Assembly (NCBI RefSeq): GCF_001552195.1
Contig: NZ_BCQS01000004.1
Span: 1 to 64,000 of the forward strand
Direction: 5' to 3'
From: Actinomadura latina NBRC 106108
GTDB taxonomy: Bacteria; Actinomycetota; Actinomycetes; Streptosporangiales; Streptosporangiaceae
Length of the DNA: 64,000 bases
How positions within the stretch are numbered: the stretch's first letter is position 1; each line of letters starts with the position of its first letter. The notes below the pieces were generated by a model. The model did no database searches. It saw only the letters and a program-made list of their open reading frames with translations, and was not told the DNA's origin. The position numbers were made by a program, and so were the translations under genes. Positions 50,875-58,831 of this stretch are shown here, piece after piece.

Positions 50875-51812
50875 GCGCCCTAATGGACGTGCGGTCCCTG
50901 TGGTGGTCGGCGGACACCGGCGGCCCCGCGCCGTTCGGCACCGCGCACCTGAAGGTCTACTACCCGGCCCGCGCCGAGGGCACCGACGCCGAACGGCTGT
51001 CCGGGGTGTTCCCGCCCGATCCGCGGGACGCCCCGTACCCGGTCGTCGTGTTCTGCTCCGGCGTGAACGTCGAGCAGGCCGTCTACCGGGAACTGGCGGC
51101 CGGCGTCGCCGCCGCCGGGTTCGCCGTCGTGACGTTCGACCGGGTCGCGGAGCTGTTCGGCGGCCAGTACGGGCTCACACCGGGCGTCGACCTGGACGCG
51201 GCCCGTCCCGGCGCCTACGGCACCCGCCCGACGTGCCCCGCCATCCCCGCCGTGCTGGACGCGCTGAGCGGGATCGACCTGCTGAAGGACGTGCTCGACC
51301 TGGACCGGGTCGCCCTCGGCGGGCACTCGGCGGGGGGCACGGTCGTGCTCCAGTCGGCCCGGTTCGTCCCCAATGTGCGGGCCTGCTTCGCCTACGGGAC
51401 GCACACCATGGTCGCCACCATGCTGGGCTGGCCGCCCGGCACCGTGCTGCCCGCGCAGGTCGACTGCCCGGTGCTGCTCGGCGTCGGCACCGAGGACGGC
51501 GTGATCATGGGCAGCTCGGACCGGTACGGCCAGGACGGCCCGTCCGACCCGGTCGCCCGCACGTTCGGCGAGGCGCTGAGCGATCCGCGCGACCTGCTCG
51601 CCGTCGTGCGCGGCGCCAACCACTTCGCCGTCGCGGACCCGGTCGACCCGACCGCGGCCCGCGCCTTCCTCGACCGGCGGCCCGCGACCGACCCCGGCGC
51701 GGCCCGCCGCGCCTTCACCGACCTGGTCACCGCGTTCCTGCGCGCCCACGTGCGCGGGGAGGACGTGGCACCGTCCGCCGACCCTGCGCTCATCGACCTC
51801 CGGCGCCGATAG
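50871..51812 (+). CDS. Chlorophyllase-like alpha/beta hydrolase
   Basis: A 313-residue cytoplasmic hydrolase starting at a GTG that overlaps the preceding stop; an ATG 12 bases downstream is the alternative. YPVVVFCSGVNVEQAVYREL followed by AAAGFAVVTFD resembles the oxyanion region of plant chlorophyllases. The nucleophile elbow is GGHSAGGTVV (S153), with a likely Asp in GTEDGV and His in GANHFAV. Chlorophyllase removes phytol from chlorophyll or pheophytin. PET-hydrolase and dienelactone-hydrolase relatives have similar folds, so the assignment leans on operon context. Confidence 0.65.
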   Translation: MSALMDVRSLWWSADTGGPAPFGTAHLKVYYPARAEGTDAERLSGVFPPDPRDAPYPVVVFCSGVNVEQAVYRELAAGVAAAGFAVVTFDRVAELFGGQYGLTPGVDLDAARPGAYGTRPTCPAIPAVLDALSGIDLLKDVLDLDRVALGGHSAGGTVVLQSARFVPNVRACFAYGTHTMVATMLGWPPGTVLPAQVDCPVLLGVGTEDGVIMGSSDRYGQDGPSDPVARTFGEALSDPRDLLAVVRGANHFAVADPVDPTAARAFLDRRPATDPGAARRAFTDLVTAFLRAHVRGEDVAPSADPALIDLRRR

Positions 51813-51821
51813 GGAGCCCCC

Positions 51822-52985
51822 ATGCTCAAGAACTTCTGGTACGCGGTCGAGTTCGCGCACGAGGTGACCCGCGCGCCGCGGCGCGTCACCTGCCTCGGGC
51901 AGGACTTCGTCCTCTACCGCAAGCGCGACGGCGCCGTGGTCTGCCTGTCGGACCTGTGCGTGCACCGCGGCGCCGCGCTGTCGGCGGGCAGGCTCGTCGG
52001 CGACGACGAGATCGCCTGCCCCTACCACGGCTGGCAGTACGGGCCGGACGGCGCGTGCAGCAGGATCCCGGCGAACCCGCCGGGCCGCGGCATCCCGAAG
52101 AAGGCCCGCGTCGACTCCTATCCCGTCCGGGAGGAGTACGGGATGGTCTGGGCCTTCCTCGGCGACCTGCCGGAGGCGGAGCGCCCGCCCATCCCGCACT
52201 TCCCCGAGCACGCGGACCCCGCGTTCCGCGCCGTCCACGTCCAGCTGGTCGTCGAGGCCAACTACGAGCGGACGTTCGAGAACGTGGTGGACGCCGCGCA
52301 CACGCCGTTCGTGCACGGCACCCGGTTCGGCAACCCCGACAAGCCGGAGATCCCCGACTACGAGATCACGCAGGACGACTGGTCGGCGGCCGCCGACATC
52401 TCGCTCAGCCCGCCGCCCGCGAAGGGCCTCTGGAAGCGGCTGTACAAGGAGGCGCCGGAGGAGGTCATCGCCACCAACGGCTGGTTCCTGCCGAACATCG
52501 TGAAGCTGCACGTGCGGCTGCCGTTCGGGGACATGATCCTCTACGACCACAACGTCCCGCTCGACCGGAACCGCACCCTCGTCAAGATCGTCGGGTACCG
52601 GAACTTCTTCACCGGCAGGTGGGCCGACCGCGACGCCCGCAAGCGGATCCTCAGCATCCTGCTGCAGGACAAGCCGGTCGTGGAGAGCCAGCGGCCCGAG
52701 CTGCTGCCCTACGACCTGCCCGACGAGCTGCACCTGCGCAGCGACGCCCTCCAGGTCGCCTACCGGCGCCGCCGGCAGCAGCTCATGGCGGACGGCTGGT
52801 GGCTCGGCGACGACGACCACATGGCCGTCAACGGCAGGCGCGGGAGCGCGACCGTCATCCCGTCCCCGGCCCGCCGCGAGAACCCGGAGCTGGCCCGCGC
52901 CTGGCAGCACCGCGCCCGCGGCGGCACCCCGGTCCCCGTCCCGAAGACCACCACCGAAGACATCACCGAAGGAGTCAGCGAGTGA
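51822..52985 (+). CDS. Rieske non-haem iron oxygenase (PAO/VanA class)
   Basis: A 387-residue oxygenase alpha subunit. The Rieske cluster ligands are C46-V-H48 (CVHRG) and C66-P-Y-H69 (CPYHGWQYG). The mononuclear iron ligands are H160 and H165 with D157 (NVVDAAHTPFVHG). The C-terminal domain is of the single-subunit demethylase or monooxygenase class that includes VanA and, in plants, pheophorbide a oxygenase (PAO), which opens the chlorin ring. PAO's C-terminal membrane anchor and CxxC are absent here. No dedicated reductase is in the operon. RCCR-like genes flank it on both sides (one gene away upstream, adjacent downstream), as expected if the product is a red bilin-type intermediate. Confidence 0.85.
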   Translation: MLKNFWYAVEFAHEVTRAPRRVTCLGQDFVLYRKRDGAVVCLSDLCVHRGAALSAGRLVGDDEIACPYHGWQYGPDGACSRIPANPPGRGIPKKARVDSYPVREEYGMVWAFLGDLPEAERPPIPHFPEHADPAFRAVHVQLVVEANYERTFENVVDAAHTPFVHGTRFGNPDKPEIPDYEITQDDWSAAADISLSPPPAKGLWKRLYKEAPEEVIATNGWFLPNIVKLHVRLPFGDMILYDHNVPLDRNRTLVKIVGYRNFFTGRWADRDARKRILSILLQDKPVVESQRPELLPYDLPDELHLRSDALQVAYRRRRQQLMADGWWLGDDDHMAVNGRRGSATVIPSPARRENPELARAWQHRARGGTPVPVPKTTTEDITEGVSE

Positions 52986-53728
52986 GCGCGTCGCCGCCGA
53001 AGGCACTGAGCGATCGGACGCTGGCCGCGCTGGCGGGCATCGAGGAGCTGACGCCGGTCCTGGAGAAGGACCTCGTGAGCGCGATGTCCCCGGACCCGGT
53101 CGGCACGCTGCGCGTCCTGCGCGGCGAGCGGATCGCGAAGGTCGTCTGCATCGGGCTGACCGTCGAGCAGATCGGCATGGACAGCCACATGATCTTCGCG
53201 TTCACCGCCGCGGACTCGGCCGTCCCGCACTTCACGCTCGACTCGGTGAAGGCGGGCGGCTACCTCGCCTACCACATCGACCTCGTGCCGCGCGCCGACC
53301 TCGGCGCGCACCTGGAGTACGTCAACGCGGTCTTCCAGCCGCTGACGCCGGCGTTCGAGGAGGTCAGGGAGCGGTTCGGGCCGTCCACCGCCGCGATCGG
53401 GCCCCGGCAGCACGCCGTGATGTCGCCCTGGATGCTCGTCAACCGGGCGGACGAGGAGCACTTCCGGCAGATCGGCGCCTACCTCGACCGCTACTTCGAG
53501 CACTGGCGGGACCTGCTGGTCAAGGGCGTCCCCGACGACGTGCGCGCCACGCTCGCGGACACCGACCTGGCCGCCCGCGACGCACGCAACCGCGCCGCCC
53601 TGTTCAGCCCGGAGGTCGACCCGGTGTGGGCGAACGTGGCCCGGCTGGTCGGCGACGAGCAGGCCGAGGAGCTGCGCGGCGAGCTGCTGAGCAACGATCT
53701 GCCGGACGGCGCGGCCGCCGATGGCTGA
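52982..53728 (+). CDS. Red chlorophyll catabolite reductase-like protein 2
   Basis: A 248-residue protein, GTG start overlapping the oxygenase stop (GTGA). GMDSHMIFAFTAADSAVPHF followed by YHIDLVPRADLGAHLEYVN matches the RCCR pattern of QMDxxxV...VPHL... and LDLLPRKDL...DY. An RQHAVMSPWMLVNRAD segment and a helical C-terminus (FEHWRDLLVKG) follow. It is more similar to RCCR at the DLVPR turn than paralogue 1 and lacks that protein's ASLSPTA segment. Two RCCR-like proteins in one operon suggest two successive reductions or a heterodimer. Identification is by eye. Confidence 0.68.
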   Translation: MSASPPKALSDRTLAALAGIEELTPVLEKDLVSAMSPDPVGTLRVLRGERIAKVVCIGLTVEQIGMDSHMIFAFTAADSAVPHFTLDSVKAGGYLAYHIDLVPRADLGAHLEYVNAVFQPLTPAFEEVRERFGPSTAAIGPRQHAVMSPWMLVNRADEEHFRQIGAYLDRYFEHWRDLLVKGVPDDVRATLADTDLAARDARNRAALFSPEVDPVWANVARLVGDEQAEELRGELLSNDLPDGAAADG

Positions 53729-54671
53729 GCCGAGCGAGTGGCAGGCCCGCATCGAGGGCGAGTGGCACGGGCGCCCGTCGCTGTTCGACGCGACCGGCAC
53801 CTGGCAGGGGTTCGAGGACATCCGCCGGTCGTCGGTCTTCGAGGACGGCGCCACCACCTACTACATGGACGGCGGCCTGGAGGGCGGCGGCCCCCTCGCC
53901 GGGCGGTTCCGGCTCGGCGCGCCGTTCGCGTTCGGGGTCGTCGACTCCGACAGCGACCGCGTCTACACCGGGCCCGACTTCCACGGAACCGGGCAGCCGT
54001 ACGGCGGGTTCGTCGACGCGCACTACTACGGGCCCGGCTGGCAGGTGGACCTCAACACCTGGAACCACGTCCTGCCCGACGGCGAGACACAGGTGTACTC
54101 GTCCACCCTCTACCAGGGCTGGGCGCTCGTCGGCTGCTTCAACGGCGTCTACAAGCGCAGCACCGACTACGACACCAGCGCCGCGACGCGGGAGACGATC
54201 GACCGGTTCCTGGCCGACGAGACGCGGCACGGCCCGGTCCCCTACATCCTGCCGACCAAGCAGCGCGGCGCCTACGGCGGGACGTGCGAGCTGTGGGGCG
54301 CCGACCAGAAGCCGGCCGGCGAGGTCGCCGTGTCGATCGAGCTGGAGCCCGTCGACCTGCTGCGCACCCGCCGGCACGTCACGTGGACCGGCGCCCTCCA
54401 GCGGACCTACACGGTGGAGGCCAGGCGGGACGGGTTCCGCTCCTTCTTCGAAGGTCCCGGCGCCTGGGGCAACTCGCAGGCGTTCGGGCGGGCCGACTAC
54501 CCGGTCGTCCACTTCGGCGACGTGTGGAAGCTGAAGGGCCGCGAGTTCATGATCGACGCCAGGCCCGGGATGTCGGCCGGGGAGACACTCGCCGTCGTGT
54601 ACGAGCTGTTCAAGGGCAACGTCCTGCACAGCGTCCTGCACGGCGTGCTGAGCTGGGAGGCCGCATCGTGA
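53721..54671 (+). CDS. Calycin-like beta-barrel protein of unknown function
   Basis: A 316-residue protein with alternating beta strands rich in Gly, Tyr and Trp (WQGFEDIRRSSVFEDGATTY, then YGGFVDAHYYGPGWQVDLN). The strands are regularly spaced, as in lipocalin or DUF3598-type barrels, and the protein ends with a KGREFMID strand. No signal peptide, so it is cytoplasmic. Related folds in cyanobacteria (CpcS/CpcU) bind bilins. A tetrapyrrole-binding or chaperone role between the RCCR-like and NOL-like genes is plausible but unproven. It overlaps the upstream gene by 8 bases and the downstream gene by 4. Confidence 0.6.
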   Translation: MAEPSEWQARIEGEWHGRPSLFDATGTWQGFEDIRRSSVFEDGATTYYMDGGLEGGGPLAGRFRLGAPFAFGVVDSDSDRVYTGPDFHGTGQPYGGFVDAHYYGPGWQVDLNTWNHVLPDGETQVYSSTLYQGWALVGCFNGVYKRSTDYDTSAATRETIDRFLADETRHGPVPYILPTKQRGAYGGTCELWGADQKPAGEVAVSIELEPVDLLRTRRHVTWTGALQRTYTVEARRDGFRSFFEGPGAWGNSQAFGRADYPVVHFGDVWKLKGREFMIDARPGMSAGETLAVVYELFKGNVLHSVLHGVLSWEAAS

Positions 54672-55444
54672 CCGCCGTCGTCGTCACCGGCGGGACGCGC
54701 GGGATCGGGCTCGGGCTCGCGAAGGAGTTCCTCGCCCGGGACGCCCGCGTCGCGATCTGCGGCCGGTCCCGGGAGTCGGTCGGCAAGGCGCTCGCCGAAC
54801 TGGGCGACGGCGCGGTCGGGACCGTCTGCGACATGGCCGACCGCGACCAGGTGCAGGCGCTGTGGGACACGGCGGCCGGCGCGTTCGGGCGGATCGACCA
54901 CTGGATCAACAACGCGGGCGTCTCCACCGCCCGCCGCCCGCTCACCGAACTGCCGCCCGAGCAGCTCGACACGGTCGTGGCGGCCAATCTGCTCGGCGTC
55001 ATGCACGGCAGCGCCGTCGCGGTGCGCGGCATGACCGGGCAGGGCGGCGGCACCGTGTGGAACATGGCCGGGCTCGGCAGTGACGGCCGCACCGTCCCCG
55101 GGCTGATCGCCTACGGGGCGACCAAGCGCGGCGCCGACTACCTCACGACCGGCCTGGCCAAGGAGGTCGAGGGCGGCCCGGTGAAGGTGGCGCACCTGTC
55201 CCCCGGCATGGTCGTCACGGACCTCCTCGTCCGGGACTACTCCCCCGAGGAGCTGGCCAAGGCGAAGAAGGTCTTCAACATCCTGGCCGACCGGGTGGAG
55301 ACGGTGACGCCCTGGCTGGCCGACCGGGTCCTGGCCGGGACGAAGAACGGCGGCACGGTCGCCTGGCTCACCACACCCAAGATCATGGGACGGTTCCTGC
55401 TCGGCGCCGTCCGCAAGCGCGACCTGTTCGGCGACGCGCCGTGA
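54668..55444 (+). CDS. NOL/NYC1-like short-chain reductase (chlorophyll b reductase-like)
   Basis: A 258-residue classical SDR. TGGTRGIGLGLAKEFL binds the cofactor, NNAG lies at 81-84, and the catalytic set is S138, Y149 and K153. Beyond the generic motifs it shares features with plant chlorophyll b reductases NOL and NYC1: AICGRS at the second strand, GTVCDM, IDHWINNAG, VWNMAGLGSDG before YGATK, LSPGMVVTDLL, and a C-terminal VFNILADRVETV...WLTTPKI block that aligns with NOL's MFNIICELPETV...YLTPPRI. In plants this enzyme reduces the 7-formyl group of chlorophyll b. GTG start overlaps the upstream stop. Activity here is inferred. Confidence 0.75.
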   Translation: MTAVVVTGGTRGIGLGLAKEFLARDARVAICGRSRESVGKALAELGDGAVGTVCDMADRDQVQALWDTAAGAFGRIDHWINNAGVSTARRPLTELPPEQLDTVVAANLLGVMHGSAVAVRGMTGQGGGTVWNMAGLGSDGRTVPGLIAYGATKRGADYLTTGLAKEVEGGPVKVAHLSPGMVVTDLLVRDYSPEELAKAKKVFNILADRVETVTPWLADRVLAGTKNGGTVAWLTTPKIMGRFLLGAVRKRDLFGDAP

Positions 55445-56061
55445 CCGAGTACCCGATCGCGCTGGCCGCCGAGGACTTCGTCCCGGTGGCGCTGACCGCG
55501 GCCGGGGTGGCCATGCTGCGGCACAAGCACCCCCTGGTCCCCGTCGCCGCCGCGCTCGTCGTGGCGGGCGGGTTCGCCAAGGCGACCTGGAAGCTGGTCG
55601 TCGCCCTCGGCGGGCCGGACCTGCGCTGGCTGCACGAGGCGCTGTTCCCGCTGCTGGCGATCGGCTTCACGCTGCTGGTGTTCGCGCTGGCGCGGGAGCT
55701 GCGCCGTTCGGGCCACCCGGCCATGCTCGCCGTCCCGCTCGCCTCGGCGCTGGCGGGCTCGGCCGTCCTGCGCGACACCTGGCCCGCGATGGTGTGGACG
55801 ATCATCGCGGTGACCGGCGCGGGCGCTCTGCTGCTGCGGTCGGCCGCGCGGGCGGGCGACCGGCTCGGCGCCTCGCTCTTCGGGCTCTGGCTCGCCGGGC
55901 AGTACCTGCTCGGCCCGATGGCGGCGCGAGCCGAGCAGTCCATCGCCCTGCAGTGGGTGGAGCAGTCCTGCAACACGGTCGCGCAGGCGGCGTTCGCGTT
56001 CGCCGCCTGGCGGCTCACCACGGCGACCCGTGCACGGACCATGGAAAGGACGGCGGCGTGA
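55441..56061 (+). CDS. Polytopic membrane protein
   Basis: A 206-residue protein with about six hydrophobic spans (for example VAAALVVAGGFAKATWKLVV and ALFPLLAIGFTLLVFALARE), GTG start overlapping the SDR stop. No family signature was recognised and no charged transporter motif is visible. Tight coupling with the catabolic genes suggests a pathway role, such as holding the oxygenase system at the membrane or moving an intermediate. Confidence 0.7.
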   Translation: MTEYPIALAAEDFVPVALTAAGVAMLRHKHPLVPVAAALVVAGGFAKATWKLVVALGGPDLRWLHEALFPLLAIGFTLLVFALARELRRSGHPAMLAVPLASALAGSAVLRDTWPAMVWTIIAVTGAGALLLRSAARAGDRLGASLFGLWLAGQYLLGPMAARAEQSIALQWVEQSCNTVAQAAFAFAAWRLTTATRARTMERTAA

Positions 56062-56801
56062 CGGACGCACTCGGCTGGCGGCGCAAGTTCGGCGTGATCG
56101 CGCCCTCCACCAACACCATCGTCGAACCCGACTTCTACCGGATGGGCGTCCCCGGCGTGACGTCCCACTTCTCCCGCATCCACATCCGCGACCAGAACAT
56201 GGCCGGCGACGCGGGCATGGAGCGGCTCCTGGAGCAGATCCGCGACGAGATCGGCGCGGCCTGCGAGCGGGTGCTGACCTGCGAGCCCGACTACATGGTG
56301 ATGGGCATGTCCGCCGAGACGTTCTGGGGCGGCGTGGAGGGCAACAAGCAGTTCGTCAAGCAGATCAACGACATCACCGGCCTGCGGGTGGCGACCGGCG
56401 CCGAGGCGTGCGAGCGCGCGCTGACGCTGTTCGGGGCGCGGCGGATCGGCGTCGTCACCCCGTACCAGCCGGTGGGCGACGCGAACGTCCGGCGGTTCTT
56501 CACCGAGATCGGCTTCGAGGTCGACAAGATCATCGGGCTGAGGTGCCCGACCGCCGTGTCGATCGCGCACGTCACCCGGGCGGAGCTGCGCGAGGCGCTG
56601 CACGAGCTCGCCGCCGGGGAGGTCGACGCGCTGGTCCAGTGCGGCACCAACCTGTCGATGGTCGCGACGGCCGACGAGGCCGAACGCAGCCTCGGCCTGC
56701 CCGTCATCGCGATCAACGCGGCCACCTGGTGGATGGCCCTGCGCGACAACGGCATCGGCGACAAGGTCCACGGCGCCGGCACCCTCCTGCGCGAGCACTG
56801 A
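56058..56801 (+). CDS. Asp/Glu racemase-superfamily enzyme (maleate isomerase/AMDase-like)
   Basis: A 247-residue protein, GTG start overlapping the preceding stop. IAPSTNTIVEPDFYRMGVPG at the N-terminus and VTPYQPVGDANVRRFF are typical of maleate isomerases. The second catalytic cysteine, C195, is present in DALVQCGTNLSM. The first, usually in a (G/A)CTS motif, is replaced by Met (VMGMSAET, M84). One-cysteine members of the superfamily include arylmalonate decarboxylase, so a decarboxylation or isomerisation without the first Cys is possible. In chlorophyll breakdown a beta-keto acid decarboxylation would suit, but this is speculative. Confidence 0.78.
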   Translation: MTDALGWRRKFGVIAPSTNTIVEPDFYRMGVPGVTSHFSRIHIRDQNMAGDAGMERLLEQIRDEIGAACERVLTCEPDYMVMGMSAETFWGGVEGNKQFVKQINDITGLRVATGAEACERALTLFGARRIGVVTPYQPVGDANVRRFFTEIGFEVDKIIGLRCPTAVSIAHVTRAELREALHELAAGEVDALVQCGTNLSMVATADEAERSLGLPVIAINAATWWMALRDNGIGDKVHGAGTLLREH

Positions 56802-56814
56802 CGGGAGGCGGCCG

Positions 56815-57612
56815 GTGAGGACCGAGGGCGGGTACGCCGACACGGAATGGGGCCAGGTCCACTACCGGGTCAACGGGCGCTCCGGGCCGTGGATCGGGCT
56901 GTTCCACGAGTCCCCGCTGTCGTCGCGGGTGTTCGAGGAGGTCCTGCCCGTGCTCGGCCGGCACGCCCGCGCCGTCGCGTTCGACACCCCCGGCTACGGC
57001 GCGTCCGACGCTCCTCCCGGGCCCGGGTTCGAGATCCCCGACTACGGACGCGTGCTCGCGCGGGCGGCGGCCGGCATCGGGATGGAGCGCCCCGTGCTCG
57101 GCGGCGTCCACAGCGGCGCCTCCCTGGCGCTCGCCGCCTCCGCGCACCTGCCCGTCGCGGGGCTGGTGCTGAGCGGCGTCCCGCTCTTCACCGCGGACGA
57201 GCGGGCCGCGTTCATCGCCGGCTGGACGCCCGAGGCGCCGCTGGACGACCGGGGGTCGCAGTTCGGCTGGGCCGTCGACCGCTACCTGCGCGGCTGGGGG
57301 CCCGGCGTCCCCCCGGAGCTGCTCCACCTGGCCGTGGTCGAGATGATGCGCGTCGCCGGCCGCTACGACTGGGGGTATCAGGCGGCGTTCCGGTACGACC
57401 CGGCGGACGCGCTCGCGGCGGCCGACGCGCCCGTCCTCCTGCTGAACACCGAGTCCGACGTCCTCTCCGCCAAGGACCCGGTGGCCATGGGGCTCGCCCG
57501 CGACGCCCGCCGCGTCGTCCTGCCCGGCCTGCCGGGGCAGCCGCACCTGCGGGCTCCCGGCGACTTCGCCGCCGCGCTGCTCGATTTCGCCCGCGAGACG
57601 ACCGGCTCCTGA
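56815..57612 (+). CDS. Alpha/beta hydrolase
   Basis: A 265-residue hydrolase with GTG start behind GGGAGGCGG. The HESP segment at 31-34 forms the oxyanion strand, the nucleophile is S100 in GGVHSGASLAL, and a late His lies in GQPHLRAPGDF. It resembles carbon-carbon hydrolases or methylesterases of the MES/haloalkane-dehalogenase group. Last gene of the ten-gene operon, 13 bases after the racemase-superfamily gene. If the operon handles pheophorbides, carboxymethyl ester hydrolysis followed by decarboxylation by the preceding enzyme is an attractive pairing. Confidence 0.75.
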   Translation: MRTEGGYADTEWGQVHYRVNGRSGPWIGLFHESPLSSRVFEEVLPVLGRHARAVAFDTPGYGASDAPPGPGFEIPDYGRVLARAAAGIGMERPVLGGVHSGASLALAASAHLPVAGLVLSGVPLFTADERAAFIAGWTPEAPLDDRGSQFGWAVDRYLRGWGPGVPPELLHLAVVEMMRVAGRYDWGYQAAFRYDPADALAAADAPVLLLNTESDVLSAKDPVAMGLARDARRVVLPGLPGQPHLRAPGDFAAALLDFARETTGS

Positions 57613-57627
57613 CTCGCCGCGGCCGGG

Positions 57628-58767
57628 CTAGGCACCACTCGCGGGCGGTGGCGCAGGCGGGGATTCGGGCGGAGACCGGGACTCGGGCGGGGACTCGGGC
57701 ACGGACGGGGACTCGGGCACGGACGGGGACTCGGCGGCGAGCACGGACGCGACCCGGTACACGACCGCGACGACCGGCACGGCGATGACGGCGCCCGCGA
57801 CGCCCGCCAGCAGCGTCCCGGCCGTGACCGAGACGACGACCACGACCGGGTGCAGGTTCAGCGTCCGGCCCATGATCAGCGGTTGCAGGAGGTGGCTCTC
57901 GGCCTGCTGGACGGCGATCACCGCGCCGAGCACGAGCAGCGCGTCGGTGAGCCCGCCGCTGACGAACGCGATGAGCACGGCGGCGGCGCCCGCGACGATC
58001 GCCCCGGCGAACGGGATGAACGCGGCGATGAACGTCAGCAGGGTCAGCGGCAGCGCGAACGGCACTCCGATCAGCACGAGCGCCAAGCCGATGCCGAGCG
58101 CGTCCACCAGCGCGATCAGCACGATGCCGTGCACGTAGGAGACGAGCGCCTGCCATCCCGCCCGGCCCGCCGCGTCGATCTTCGGGCGGCGGTGCGCGGG
58201 CGCCAGGCGCGTGATCCAGCCCCACATGTCCAGGCCGTCCTTCAGCATGAAGAACAGCAGGAACAGGGAGATGAGCGCGGCGGCGGCCACCTCGGCGGCG
58301 ACGCTCGCGCTCGTCATCGGGTCGGGTGAGGCCCGGCGTGCGGCCCTGATCGTGCCGTCGACGATGTTGTCGAGCTGCCGCTCGCTGAGCGGCAGGGGGC
58401 CGTTGACGAGCTGGTCGCGGGCCCGGTCCAGCCCGCTGGTCAGGCCGCTGCTCATCTCCCGCCACTGCCCGGCGACCTGGTCGCCGACCAGGGTGAGCGA
58501 CCCGGCGATCACGAGGAGCAGGGTCAGCAGCCCGGACAGCGCGGCCGCCCAGGCGGGCGCCCGCAGCCGCCGCACCTGGCGGGCCACCGGCGCCACCAGC
58601 GCGGTCAGCAGCAGCGCGGCGATGATCGACATCGTCAGCGCCATGACCTTGACCAGGACGTAGACCACCAGCCAGACGGCCGCCGCGACGAGGAGCAGGC
58701 ACGCCGCCACCGCCGCGGCGTCGCGCAGCGCGGACGGAACGGACTGCATTCCCCTGCCGCTGGTCAT
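57628..58767 (-). CDS. AI-2E/PerM-family membrane transporter
   Basis: About 379 residues. The usual seven to eight spans of the AI-2E (UPF0118/PerM) family are visible, with the signature segments LTFIAAFIPFAGAIVAGAAA and PLIMGRTLNLHPVVVVVS. A long soluble segment lies near residues 60-130. The C-terminus is a low-complexity Ser/Pro/Glu tail (SPSVPESPSVPESPP) encoded by a short GC-rich repeat. The family exports autoinducer-2, Na+ or other small solutes. Convergent with the tetrapyrrole operon and probably unrelated to it. Confidence 0.85.
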   Translation of the reverse strand: MTSGRGMQSVPSALRDAAAVAACLLLVAAAVWLVVYVLVKVMALTMSIIAALLLTALVAPVARQVRRLRAPAWAAALSGLLTLLLVIAGSLTLVGDQVAGQWREMSSGLTSGLDRARDQLVNGPLPLSERQLDNIVDGTIRAARRASPDPMTSASVAAEVAAAALISLFLLFFMLKDGLDMWGWITRLAPAHRRPKIDAAGRAGWQALVSYVHGIVLIALVDALGIGLALVLIGVPFALPLTLLTFIAAFIPFAGAIVAGAAAVLIAFVSGGLTDALLVLGAVIAVQQAESHLLQPLIMGRTLNLHPVVVVVSVTAGTLLAGVAGAVIAVPVVAVVYRVASVLAAESPSVPESPSVPESPPESRSPPESPPAPPPASGA

Positions 58768-58831
58768 CGCGCGCCTCGTACCCGGTCGTCCGCACGGCAA
58801 TCCCCCCGCGGGGTTCGGTAGCGTCGGGCGG

